Shown here: piece by piece, positions 22,008 to 33,700 of the stretch
Position numbering within the stretch: the first letter of the stretch is position 1
Layout of the letters: every line of letters starts with the position of its first letter
Assembly (NCBI GenBank): GCA_036897095.1
Contig: JAYMSP010000860.1
Coordinates: 1 to 40,075 of the forward strand
DNA: 40,075 nt
Origin: Plantago elongata
Lineage: Eukaryota > Streptophyta > Magnoliopsida > Lamiales > Plantaginaceae
Direction: 5' to 3'
Notes under the pieces: generated by a model
The model's database searches: none
What the model saw: only the letters and a program-made list of their open reading frames with translations
What the model was told of the DNA's origin: nothing
Translations under genes and position numbers: made by a program

Positions 22008-23388
22008 TTACTTATTACTGATACCCAAGCCACGGCTAGGTGCTGAAGTAATAATAGGCGCACCATACGAGTATCTCCAAGCTTCACACGCAACACATTT
22101 CTCCATATTCAAATCATTTTCAAGGGTACAAAATTTGCATGACCACACACAGCATTTCTGCTTCTCATCTTTTGGCTTGTGGGTTCTACAGAGCTCACAT
22201 ATTGGAGCTAATAGCGAGTTGAACAAAGTGCAGACTGAACATTGCCATGTATTATATTGGTCATCGTGTGATATTTGGTCACAGCAATTCGAAGCAGATG
22301 TTGAAGCTTCTTTTGAGGAACCTTTCCGGAAACTCTTATTGCACGTAATTTCATCTAGGGGCTGATTGACATGGCATTTGAATGGGAATTTTGGTGAAAT
22401 TGTGTTTGGATGGAATTGAAATGGGGGTATTTGAAGTGTATTTTAGGTCAAATCACTGTTCATCGAGCCAAATGGGACATTTAAATGCCTGGCCAATCTA
22501 AACATTCAAGGAGCTCATTATCTGAAGTATCTCCTACTAAGTCCACAAAAGTGTGCTTCTTCTGTACATTACTGGATCCAAGTAATGCAGCATCATTTGA
22601 TTCCCTGTTTCTCTTTTCAGATGCCACTTTCACATCTTGTCCATCAAGTACTGGCTGACGTGACCCTCCATGACAGCATCCATTATCAGGGAACCTTTGT
22701 AAGGGTTCAGTATCATCATCATCTTCATATTTATCATCACCCCAGAGTTCTGAGCCACACCAGATATTATCCTGTAATCTTCTCTCTGCTGCCATTGCAG
22801 CAGCTTGCACAGGAGTAAGTGCAACCATAATAGAGTTGTCTCCGCCAATTTTCTGAGGTCCTGAAGGCAGCAGGGTCCCACGCTGTGCTCTGCTTTCGCA
22901 GCATTTGATGCAGGTTTACGGAGAGACGAAAGAGGAAGTTTACGGGAGGATCCACCAAAATGCTTTCCAGGAAGATCAAATCCTTGTTCAGATCCACTTA
23001 TTCCGCCATTTATCAGGTCTTCACATTCCTTGCGAAGTTCGTCCCACAGCTTATAGAAACTAGCATTGTGGGCACCATGTACATTATGGCACAACTCATT
23101 GAGCATGGTATCTAGAACTTCATGAAAAGGGAGAAAGTCGTCATCTCGGTTTACCCTTCTAAGTCTTAATTTCACATGTATGCCAGCTCCTACATTCAAC
23201 CCCAAGAGTCTCCCATTTTCCGGACACATTTCAGAAAGTAAATTGACCCTCCATTTGCGATTGCGCATAATGGGTTGAACCTGTTTAGCGATTCGGTCTA
23301 AGATGTTGTGAGCAGCTTCCTGATTGGGCTTCCTTTTTAGGGGTCTGATTTCCCATACTTTGTGGAGATCGCCCAAATTAGTCATCAT
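22008..23388 (-). pseudogene. WLM-domain (Wss1-like) metalloprotease, probably inactivated
   Basis: The family comprises zinc proteases related to yeast Wss1, which removes DNA-protein crosslinks. The ATG at 23388 opens MMTNLGDLHKVWEI, and conserved WLM blocks follow (RIAKQVQPIMRNRKW, LLGLNVGAG, VKLRLRR). The metal-binding motif reads NELCHNVHGAHN, whereas family members have HELCH, so the first zinc ligand is Asn. Near 22898 the frame shifts by one base: after SLRKPASNAA the family text (RGTLLPSGPQKIGG, then SPIQAAAMAAERRL-like sequence) continues in another frame. That frame meets a TAA at 22481-22483 inside an insertion at 22359-22498. The downstream frame then encodes two RanBP2-type zinc fingers (WQCSVCTL, WSCKFCTL) and ends at 22008. 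Family identity is clear. Loss of function is inferred from three separate lesions. Confidence 0.8.
22359..22498. mobile_element. Small MITE-like insertion in the WLM gene
   Basis: About 140 bp of non-coding sequence separates two coding parts that join in frame when it is removed. The ends are imperfect inverted repeats: the left has gattgacatggcatttgaatg and the right, as reverse complement, has gattggccaggcatttaaatg. The flanking triplets (TTA and CTA on the minus strand) could be a diverged 3-bp target duplication of the PIF/Harbinger type. Confidence 0.55.
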
Positions 23389-24703
23389 AAGCTGGAAGAG
23401 TAATGCAATGCTACGGTCGGAATTTGGACGGGAAGAGAGAAGATGTTATTTGAATTTGAAAGCACCTTTTAGGAACCTTCATCGCGCCTTTGTCGACCCT
23501 TTGTATAAAGTTCACCCATGAATTGCAACTCCCTTATATGTATGTGTTTCAACTCTGGACACGTGCATTTAAAGAAATCCCACAACCCCCTATTTACAAA
23601 GCATACCTAGATAAAAAAAATCAGGCTTCTTCTTCTCAGCCAATTGCAGACAACAGGAATAATACTAAAACTTGAGCATATTAGCTACCAATCAGTGCTG
23701 AAGAAAAACTCTAAACCTAATTTCTCCAATTCCCATAATTCCCTAATAGAAAATCAATATAAGCTGTAACAGTCTACAATCATATTATCAAGATAAATAT
23801 ACAAACCTGAATAAACAGCTGTGTTTCTCAAATTCGCAACCAAAGAATTCTCCTTTTCCGATTGTTCACACAGAAGCAAGCCAAAAATCCAATCTTTGGT
23901 GAGAACTGAGAAGTGTCTGCCAAAATGTTCCACGCAAATGAAGGAAAATAGTAACCCTAAAACTCCAAGATATGATAAATCCACCAAAAAAATGGACAAA
24001 ATTGAGAGAGTTCAAACGAATGAAAAGAAGAAGAAAAACTAGTTCAAGAGTTGCCTTTTTTTAACAATTGCAAGCAAAAGGAAATGAAGTCGTTTGATTT
24101 AAAGCTATTGGGAGAGAGAGAAGTCACCTTACCTAGCATGAATCGCCAAGAATCTGAAGAATCCAGTTTGCTTGATTTAAGGTTTGGAGTTGGTGCTTGT
24201 CCGATTCTGGTGAGAACAGAATACAGCCCATTCTCTTTCTTTTCCTGGAAATTTACTACAACTTCACACTGCCTCTTTAAGTGAGAATCAAGTCAAAGTT
24301 TGGAGGACTGTCATACAGTGGGACGTTGACCGTTAATCCGTTATTTTAGCACAAGTCAGATTATCTTATTTGAGTTCCATAACCGAGATTTGAAGCTCGA
24401 GTTCGACTAGTTTAACAAGCCAAGACTTGAAGCCCGAGTTCGAGTCAAAGTGATATGATTAACTCCGTTAAATTACCCTAAACTTCCGACCAGCTCTACA
24501 CTAAAGATACCATTGTTACAGTTAAACTCGAGAGTTTCAGACCATGCCTACACTAGAAATACATAATTGTCACATTAAGAGTTCAGTCCATAATTACACA
24601 AAGAAAGAAACTCCGAATAACAATAATTACACAGAAAGAAAGAAACTCCCAATAACATGACAACTTGATTGTTCATAAACCTGAAATAAACTCGGAAGAG
24701 CAA
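23389..24703. other. Upstream region of the WLM gene and 3' flank of LPA1
   Basis: A likely leader acceptor (cttccag) lies just before the WLM ATG. A possible minus-strand leader exon lies at 24133-24290. The remainder is AT-rich with no recognisable coding sequence. Confidence 0.45.
24133..24290 (-). other. Possible 5' leader exon (WLM gene or KIN-beta-3)
   Basis: On the minus strand a compact stretch ends in atgctag/gtaagg, a strong donor site, and contains no useful ORF. It fits the first untranslated exon of the WLM gene with an intron to about 23395. It could equally lead to the KIN-beta-3 leader acceptor at 21770. Confidence 0.4.
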
Positions 24704-27700
24704 TTAAGGCAGAACAACTTCCGTACTGGTTGGGGAGTTTGTTAGGAATCCATGCTTCCCTAATGCAGGAATGCTCTGAGAGCGCTTTCGAACTCGGTTG
24801 CTAACTCTACTTTCATTTTTGCTTATGAGAGGGGATTCAATAGCACCAAAGTCTAACAGGGGTACACTTTTTGTTCTCAGGAAGAAGTCAAGGTTTTGTT
24901 CGTACTTTTCTCTGAGACCATTCATTTGTTCCCCCGTATCAGTAAATAAGGAGTCGTGCATGTCTATTTTATTGTTAAGTTTGTCATCATAATCAGTTAA
25001 GTAGCCATCTTCTGGTATATCTAGCAATGCGAGGTCATCATACTCCTCGTCGGATTTGCTGGATCCATCTACTGAGCCTTCCAAGTCCAACTGTGAAAAT
25101 CAGATAATATAGCATACCAATATCAGCAAGGTGTAGATTGGTCAAACAAATAATAAGTATCCCCTATGTCCCTAGATTTTACAACTTCATCAAATTGAGG
25201 GTCTAGATTTCAATTGTATATCTTCTTCAAAGTTTGTAATCTTTTGTGTCTAGTCAGAAAAGTTCAAAAACTATCCAAATGCTGCCCTGCAGGGAAATTT
25301 GTGCCAGAATTTCAATCGTGTCTGGCATATTTGCCGAAATGTGTGTTTTCGAGCTAGAGGTGGCTTTTGCCATAGCAAAGAAAACATGTGCGAGCCACAA
25401 ATTGAACAGATTACCCCGTGATTCCTAAAACATAAATGACCGGTTTAGGAATCTAAGAAAGTTGTCTGAAGTTGAACATATGGACCAAAGATAAACGGCC
25501 TAAGCTAGAGGTGCCCAAGGATAAGAATACTAGAATATCAATGTAACCTGTTATCTTTCCAGTTAATTTAGGTGCGGGGAGAAACAAAACATTGTTGATA
25601 TGGTGAAATTACTTACCTCGTCCTGAATTTCTCTCTCTCCATCATCACTAAGATCCTCATCACTATCTACTTCAAGAGACTCATCAATCTCTTCATCACT
25701 ACCATCCACATAAACTTCGTCCTTATGCTGGCAGAAGACATAGAATTAGTATACAAAAGGAGTAACATCAGAAATTGACATCCCTTGACTAAGATTCTAT
25801 TTAGTACTGTAAATGAAATTCAACTTCATGATAGATTCAACTGACCTCTTTGTCAGGCCAACCAGTTATCCTTGGTGAACTACAGCATGATGATAACTGT
25901 TTGCTACCATTGTCGGTTAACTCCCCTTTTTCATCAAAGCTGCCAGCCTGACTAGTACACCCAATATCACCAGGCCAGGCACTGATCCCAAAGTGACCAA
26001 ACTGCAGGTTGACAGACTGAGCTCTATCTATCTGCAACGGCCCATACACAGGTGTTCCTATACCGGTTCCTGCATGGTGGCCTGAAATGGGCTTGCCATT
26101 ATCATCTATCATATCAAGTGGCCATGCCTTTGCCACAGAACCATCATTGTTCAAAAGTGCCATTAAATTCCTTGCAGACCCTGATAGATCAGAGATCAAA
26201 CAATAAAAAATTAAAGAGATCTCAGCCTTCCTGAGTTCGACATCGAACAGAATATTTAATAATGATAATAATAATGATAATAATAATAATAAAAATAAAA
26301 ATAACAGAAGCAAAGGTGATTCTCTATGGAAATAAGGATTCTAAAAGTGCTCATGTATTCTGAACTCATTGGTCTGGGACTCGTAAAAGGAAAACAATCA
26401 AGAGTATGACATGACTCTTCAAGGAATGGTTTTCTAACAACAATAAAATATCAGAGCTGCATAAACCAATATATTGTTTCCTGAACATTAGAAAGTACCT
26501 TTCCTCTGGATCAACTGAAACATTCCTTTGGAGCTCAGAGAATTGGCAGCACACTGATTCCTATACTCCTCATCAATAACAGTTACTCTGTGCGTCACTG
26601 GGTCGTAAAGCGACTCTCCTGCCTCACGGCGTCTTAAGCAACTGAAAACTGTTGCATGAATGGCAGCCACACTTTTATCGACATTGGTGTTGTTTATTTT
26701 TGGCACCCAATGCTTGTCTGCTCGGTTGCAGAGGTATTCTTGGATAGTCCGAATATTCCGTATGTATTTAACATACTTATTTTTTGCAGGATCAAGTGTC
26801 ATGTACTTTGCACGGACAGCAAATCTTTCCAAGTGCTTCTCCTCGTTGGGAATATAAATCATGAACGGTATAATGGAAGGATGTTTCTTCATCAACCCCA
26901 TCTGCAAAAAATCAGCTGTTACGAGATCTGGAAAGCAGAGACGGATGTTACGGATAATAATAATTAGAAAAAATCACTTTGATATGTGCAGCGTGCGCTG
27001 AACCCAAATTTCAGAAATATTAGCACTAAGAGACATTTTTCTCTTAATTTAGAAGTTCAGAAATTTTATTAACACGAGTTTCTCCACAAAGAGAAAGCTA
27101 CAAATTGAGAATTAGCTCAAGTTACACATAAGAGAATTCATTAGAAATTATCGCATGAAATTACCACAAAGTTGAGACTTAAGTGAACACCCTCGACCAC
27201 CACTGACTCTTTGCGTTCTTCCCATGCAGTAATCAATCTGTCAAGGCTATCAATTACCATCTCACTTTGTGCCTTGAATCCTTCTATTGCCATCTGCTTC
27301 GGACTGAGCAAATCAGCAGTGGTGACATTTTCCTCAGATGCTACAATTGTTGGGTTAAAATCCTTAGCTGATGATGTGGAAACAACAGCAGATTTATTTG
27401 CTTTCTTCTTAGCCTTGGCTTTTGCAACAGCTACTGGATCTAAATGTTCACCAGCTTGATAGGTTGATGACCAGAGTAATGGATTTTGCTTTTCGTCGAC
27501 AAAGCTCCGCATCATATGACGTATGGAATCCGTAGATACAACAGTTGTAATACCCAATCTGCTAGCCTGATAACAAAGATCAGGTTGAGCAAACATGCTA
27601 CCAAAACTACGTATCAGCTCTTTCAATGATTAGAACAACTTAAAACGTACAACTAAAACATAAAAGGACCAACAACCATGCTGCCATCAACTAGTAACGT

Positions 27701-29848
27701 AGTACTGAATAACTATTACCAAATTGTAAATCAGTGCTTGAACACTAGCTAGTTTATCACGGAGTTATGATTTGGATAATCTAAATGTTCATGTCTAGCA
27801 TAAATGGATCACAACCATCACAGAAGATTATAAGGGTTCTAAAAGAAGAGTTGCAACTCGGAAATAAGAAGACGTAAATCAGCAAAGCCACAGATCTCAT
27901 TTGTTTAGCATACAAACTGGAAAATAAATTAATTTCTTCAACAGAATGGGTAATCATCTTAGTACATGATAACCCCCCACTGTCCAAGGGAAAAAAGTAG
28001 AGTTCCTGATCATTTAATTAAGAAGAATTAAGAGCATGAAAGCTACACAGAATAAAATGTGTAGAAACTACTTATCTGACATAATTGACTTGATATGATA
28101 TCTTAAAAATCTATGATATCTAACAATGAAATTTGAACAGCTCAGATTGTGAATATCATTGAAAAGTAAACATGAAAATATAAGATTACAACTGCAAATG
28201 TAACTGGAAATCTTAAATCATAACACCATCACCATACCAGCAATGCAGATAGGGTAGACTTTCCACATCCACTGGTACCACATAGTAGCACAGTAACAGA
28301 TTCCTTTCTTTCTCTGAGTCTAAAATCACAAAACATAAACAGAAATAAGAACCCCGTCATATGAAAATTGAATCATTAACGAACATAATTGTGCAGAACA
28401 GTATTTCAAATGAAAAGAAGCCAACTGTAGGGGGGAGCAATTCGGCAGATAGTGTAAACTCAGAAACAGCTATCATCAACACCTGATTCTCCCGGGTGTG
28501 TAATTTAAAAAATCTAAACATAATAAAATTGTGATGAAGTAATTAACATTAAATGGCGCAAAGGGAAAACGTCATTTGTACTTTAAGCTGAAGAATGATA
28601 AAGCAATGTCAACATACAGTGATGTCATAGAATAAGAATACAACATCCTCTTTCTAATAGCAAGGGTTCATCCAAAAGGGTACATAGTTCAATTTCCAAG
28701 CCAAATGGTAGCTATACCTGCAAGCTAACACCAAATCAGCCTTCTGGTTCGGCCCCACGTACTTGTACTCAGATAGAGCTTCACAAACAACATCTAGAAA
28801 ATGACTTCTTGTAACAATAACAGTAGTGCGTCTTTTGTACAGTTCAAATAGTTTGGTACTAGTAGCATCTTGAACAACAGATAACTTATCATTGTCTGCT
28901 TTCATTAAGCATGTATTTACATTGTGGTCAGTCTCCGAGCCATGAGATTCTTTAACATCCTTTTGAATAACCCTTTCATATTCTGAAGGTGATCTTTCAC
29001 GCTTCATCGTTTCAAAAACCCTCTGACTTATCTGTAAAGACAAGCAGGATACAACATTAGAACCACTTAAGGTAGGAAAACATAGTGTGGATGGTTGAAA
29101 ACTCTTCCATTGAGTACACTTTGTCAAATGCATTATAGGTAACAATTCCTGAGCCCAAATAAACTGTACCACCTTTGGAAACTGAAAGAAATTTCAATGA
29201 ACAATATAATCATCCCTCCTAGTCTAGAGCAAGAAAACTGTTATTTGAGACACCAAATATGAATTTCTTAGACGTGATGTAAAGATCCTATCGCTTCGAG
29301 AAAGGTAAAGATCCAACACTGAACCAAATATGATTATACAATAATAAGCACACGGTTACATTTTCACGTAAATATATTTATGACAGGATATGCATCCACA
29401 ACTTCCTTGATACTTAGCCATTTCGCTTATGTTCAAGCAAACTCAAATTACAACAGATCATCTTATATAAGTGCAGCTCAAAAAAATACATATAAAGTCG
29501 GAGACACTCTACAAAAGAATTGCTATTAGTAGAGCCTAAAAACGAATAATAAACTGTAACTGAAATTCCCCATCCACTAGCACATAGTACTATTCTCAAT
29601 TCTGCTCCACAAACTGTCAACTGTGCAAATGAACAAATGATTAAACAAATGAACATGCAAAAACATAAATCAACATAGACCTTAAAAGCATGCCTCGGCT
29701 TGCATCCCATCAATTGCAAGGTATTCTGCAACACTGACCGCGTATACCGGAACGACGACGCCGCCGTTCCGTCCACCTTACCTCCGTCCTCCACCACCAC
29801 CACGTACAGAAGCTTCGCCACGATCACTCCCTCCGACACCACCGCCAT
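24704..29848 (-). CDS. LPA1: P-loop NTPase, LPA1 homolog (2-phosphoglycerate kinase-related)
   Basis: Homologs in rice (LOW PHYTIC ACID 1) and Arabidopsis affect seed phytate content; the biochemical reaction is unsettled. Eight exons (29681-29848, 28718-29031, 28238-28319, 27165-27566, 26499-26901, 25846-26180, 25617-25727 and 24704-25090) give 733 residues with all junctions in frame; Arabidopsis homologs are of similar length. The N-terminal part opens [16 protein letters not shown]. The Walker A motif GTSGCGKST is at 175-183 and is followed by [23 protein letters not shown] and [17 protein letters not shown], typical of the 2PGK-like kinase fold. An acidic, disordered segment starts near 569 ([19 protein letters not shown]), followed by a serine-rich basic tail. 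Introns reach about 670 nt. Confidence 0.95.
26255..26302. repeat. AAT-rich microsatellite in an LPA1 intron
   Basis: Imperfect taa/tga trinucleotide units followed by aaaaat units lie in the intron 26181-26498. Confidence 0.7.
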
Positions 29849-29991
29849 CCCTGCACCAATTCAGAAACAATCTCAAAATCAAATCAACAAACAAACAAAC
29901 ACATTGAATTGAAAAAACAAACAGGCAAACACGAAGGCAATGCAGGTTGATAGAGGAATGGAAGAGACCTGGAATAGGCAAAATCTGTTCG

Positions 29992-30002
29992 TTTAGGGTT
30001 TA
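29992..30002 (-). promoter_or_regulatory. Telo-box-like element in the LPA1 leader
   Basis: On the minus strand this reads taaaccctaaa, about 145 bases upstream of the ATG. Telo-boxes (AAACCCTAA) are common near the starts of plant housekeeping genes. Confidence 0.4.
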
Positions 30003-30153
30003 GTGTAGGTGAACTGAGCATTGAGAGTGAGAAAGGAGAAGTGGAATGGAGAGAGGAAAACGGCGAAGTTTGGAGGAGGCCATTTGGACTGACATCTGCT
30101 TCCACGCATCATTGTTTCTGTGTTTCCACGAGTCACTCACAAACTCACCCTCC

Positions 30154-30161
30154 TATTTATA
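30154..30161 (-). promoter_or_regulatory. TATA box of LPA1
   Basis: On the minus strand this reads agtataaatagg, a near-perfect plant TATA box, about 305 bases upstream of the ATG. That spacing implies a long leader. Confidence 0.5.
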
Positions 30162-30694
30162 CTGCCACCGCCTCAGGGTTGGGATGTGTAATCACGAATT
30201 TAGGTCTGCCCATCAGGGGAAGAAGATCGTGGAGGGAGGGGTAGGATTGGTATTTGGGGAAGGAAGCTGATTCTTTTGTTTCGGGTTTCAGAGACGGGAA
30301 TCGGATGTGTGACGAATCTTGTTTTGGCACAAATTTAAATTAAATCAACCAAAATTATTATTTTGAGTACTACTTTTAGAAATTTTGTACAAGTTAATAA
30401 ATGAACGGTGAAAAAATCGGTCGTGTTCGAACCACGAACATGTTCATGTAGATAACAAATCGAACATGAATATATTTATTATTGTTCGATAGTTCACAAA
30501 CAAATTAAATATTTAATAAAATTACATATATTAATATTATATAACTAATAGTTATTATATTTAAATAATTAATTTTTTTTTAATAATTTTATTTACTTTT
30601 TTATTAATTAACATGAAATATAGCATTACAATTATAATTATTGAAGAAGACGAATTTATCAATCGTATTTATATGCAAATCACCACCAATCTAT

Positions 30695-30766
30695 ATTCAG
30701 ATAATATAATTACCCATTTCGGAAAATCGAATTCAGATAATATAATCACTCAATTCGGGGAATCGA
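30695..30766. repeat. 36-bp tandem duplication
   Basis: Two adjacent 36-bp units (30695-30730 and 30731-30766) both start attcagataatataat and end aatcga, with a few differences in the second half. Confidence 0.85.
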
Positions 30767-30820
30767 CCCTGTTACCTCATGGTTACGGGGTGTCTCAGTT
30801 TGCCACTCGGCTACAAACGC
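30755..30820 (-). mobile_element. tRNA-like Pol III promoter segment (SINE-like)
   Basis: On the minus strand TAGCCGAGTGG matches the Pol III A box, and about 33 bases later GGGTCGATTCC matches the B box at 10 of 11 positions. No acceptor stem pairs around them, so this is a tRNA-derived remnant, probably a SINE head, not a working tRNA gene. Confidence 0.5.
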
Positions 30821-33700
30821 TTTGACATTTAAATAATTAATATGTCCAATACATAATAGGTGGAGCATAATATTTATGAAATGATATTATATTTTTTTTA
30901 GTTTGTGTAATTATTTGAGAAGTGTTTGTATTTTTATTGTATTATCATTTATTTTATATCTTTGACGAACCGAATAATCAAACGTTTAACGAACGAACAC
31001 GAACTTATTAAAATATTATCGAACCGAACACGCACAAAAAGTTAAGATGTTCGTCGAACACGAACAAAACAAACAACTTATCGAACGAACGAACGTTCGC
31101 TAAACTAATTGTTCGATTCGAAATACACCCCTAATTTCGAAGATTACTTTGTATTTTTTAATTTTTTATGAAGATTTTAATCTGATATATGTAACAAACA
31201 TGCTCCCCTAATTATATATAACTAACTTAACAACCAGATCAATTAAAACTAAGAAACTCATTTAGTCAATATTCTTGTACAAGAAAACTACCTAAAAACT
31301 TCATGAATCAGAAATTGAATTAGCTAAATGTCTAACTAATATAATTTTCATATTATGTATTTAATCACCCCGTTCAAATTTTAATATATTTAAAACTTAT
31401 ATGAATTTTTTTGGAATTACACTCTATGGCCCATACTCAATACCTATGGTAAACACCACAAAATAATTTATTCCGTAATTATTTTTTATGAATTATATTC
31501 ATTTGTTGAATGGAACAAATAGTTATTGGGTTTCAAAGACCCATAGTCAAGTCATTACTCAGTATTAAACTGGGTCGTAGCTTGTGGGCCAATTTTGTCT
31601 TGGAAAGGTGAAAGGTTGTAGGCCCAAATCCAAAAATCTTTGCAATGTGATCCAGCCAGAATCGACTAGTCCGGTCCATTATCTATCAACTCCAATAAAC
31701 CTCCCAGAACTAAGCCAATTAGGTGGTGTTTGTCCAGAATTAAATTAAGTGAATTTTTAAACTTGTTACATCCTTTTAAACATGTTTCAGTTGGCCACAT
31801 CATGTTCTAACGCGACATAATGCTTACTGTTGCTTAGTGGAACATTAAAATATTTAATAATACAATATCCGAAAACATCGTCATACACTACAATATGTTG
31901 TAGAATATATAAAAATCTTATAATATAATTATATATAGTACATTATATTTTAGTGCCATACGAATCATGATGCTTAATACGATGTACATTGCAATACTTC
32001 AAAAAGCATTTGATACTGATACGGTAGAACGTTAGTTACTATATCGCATTATACTATTGTAGCATAGGTTAAGACATAAATAATGAGTCGGTCAATGGTG
32101 CTTATTATATCTTATTAGACTTATACTATAGCATTAACATCATCTCATCACAATCTGATGAATCATGTAATATGTTGTCGTTTACGATGGTATATTGTAG
32201 CATAAACACAATTTTAAAACATCATCAGATACATAACCCTTGAGAGAATCTATTCAAAGTTACAGACACAATCTCGGAGCATTGGAGTGTGTAAAATAGG
32301 GTACTTACTAACTAGTAATAAAATTTGATGCCCTGCACAAATATAAGCAACTAGTATAATGGACACCAAATCTTCCATTCCATGTATGTTAAACCAAGTG
32401 CCAAAGAAAGCAATTTACAATGCTAGTTCAACATAAAGAATGACAGGTGAGTCAAAATTAAAGTTTTGACTATGATATAGTAGTGTAGAAAATGTACTAG
32501 AGAGGATTGAGAAAGAATAGAAAATGGAGGAGTACATGAAAACGTGATTCCCCTCTAACAAGTAGCACAAAATGGGAAAAGGATAAAAAGAGAGAAGAAA
32601 ACGAGGAATAAAAGACAAAGCCAAAGGAATCGCCGTCAGTTTGACAACAACAGCTTCTGAAACACTGTTTCCACTCTCAGATTCCAATTCCTTTGTCTTT
32701 TTTCCAAACTATTTTTCTCCCATTCCCTTTCCATTTCTTCAACTCAGATCATTCAACTATTCTTCTATATGCCATTCTGCGTCACCTTACTTGTACTAAC
32801 AAAGTTGACACATTCAATTCAAGTTACTCATTAACTAGATACTGTAAAAAAGAAAGTGATTCAAATTGACACAAATTCAATTCGGATATGGAATTCAATT
32901 TCAACTCACGAGGAAGTATTTATTTCTATATGTTTTTACAGTATTTTAACAGCGAAAATGAAATCTACTCTAACTTTGAAAATAAAAAATTCAAACTCGC
33001 ATGCACGTTCAAGTAGTGTAACATGCTGACAAAACTTTCGAACATATGACTAAACTGCTAAGTGTTAGTAGTATAATTAATCTAAGAGATATCAAGTATA
33101 ATTTATGGCCATAGAATTATAACTTAAAATAAAAAAATCAGACTCTGTAACCTTTACTTAAAATATGTATAATGTGGTTCACCAATTTAGTATTTCCTTT
33201 CCCAAAGTTACCTAACTTCGAGTAGATATCTGAGTAGAGGAAATCCAGAGCCAATGCAACTTCGATGTTGATACAATCGACGAGTATCGATCTTAAAAAT
33301 CAAGGTTCAAAACTACCTTGTAATGCAGAATCAAACTCATTCAAATTTCATATTGTATAACTTAAAAATCAACTCCGGCTCAACCATTCGACCAATCATA
33401 ATATTTTACATTTCTAAACACCTTAAACACTTCTTACATCCAATCAATACATAAAAAAAAAAGACAAAGTTCTTAGAATCAGTAATAACTCAGCTATTAA
33501 ATTAATCGATCGCACTCTTTTAATTATTACACTCCCAAATATATATTCTACATGAAAATTGAATAATGACACAAGATGACTATAACCAGTACATACTCAA
33601 TTATTCGGTCAATAGTTAGCGAGTTTGAAATGCACATGAGTCGAACTCGATTGCGAAAACCGAGACCCAAAGCACCCAGGGGAATTAAAGACTGGACTTA

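Larger units (their letters stand above)
30415..31135. mobile_element. GAAC-rich non-autonomous element
   Basis: Both ends are dense in gttcg/cgaac words (tcggtcgtgttcgaaccacg on the left; gaacgaacgaacgttcgc and gttcgattcgaaatacaccc on the right) around an AT-rich centre. The right end resembles the 'ggggtgtatttcgaa' termini of dispersed plant elements. The exact borders and superfamily are uncertain. Confidence 0.45.
30162..33700. other. Transposon-rich intergenic region, LPA1 to OTU gene
   Basis: This region between divergent genes holds a gaac-repeat element (about 30415-31135), an internal tRNA-like segment and long AT-rich stretches. The ORF at 32415-32687 (-) has no recognised features. 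No gene is supported. Confidence 0.5.

Noticed and set aside
22008-22365. Plus-strand ORF over the WLM 3' part
   Set aside because: It is antisense to the RanBP2 zinc-finger coding sequence, whose Cys spacing shows the real frame to be on the minus strand.
30755-30820. Possible functional tRNA gene
   Set aside because: A and B boxes are present, but no acceptor or anticodon stem pairing was found. It fits a tRNA-derived repeat better.
32415-32687. 90-codon minus-strand ORF, hydrophobic in its second half
   Set aside because: It begins at a non-ATG codon, has no recognisable motif or nearby promoter, and its composition fits AT-rich chance sequence.
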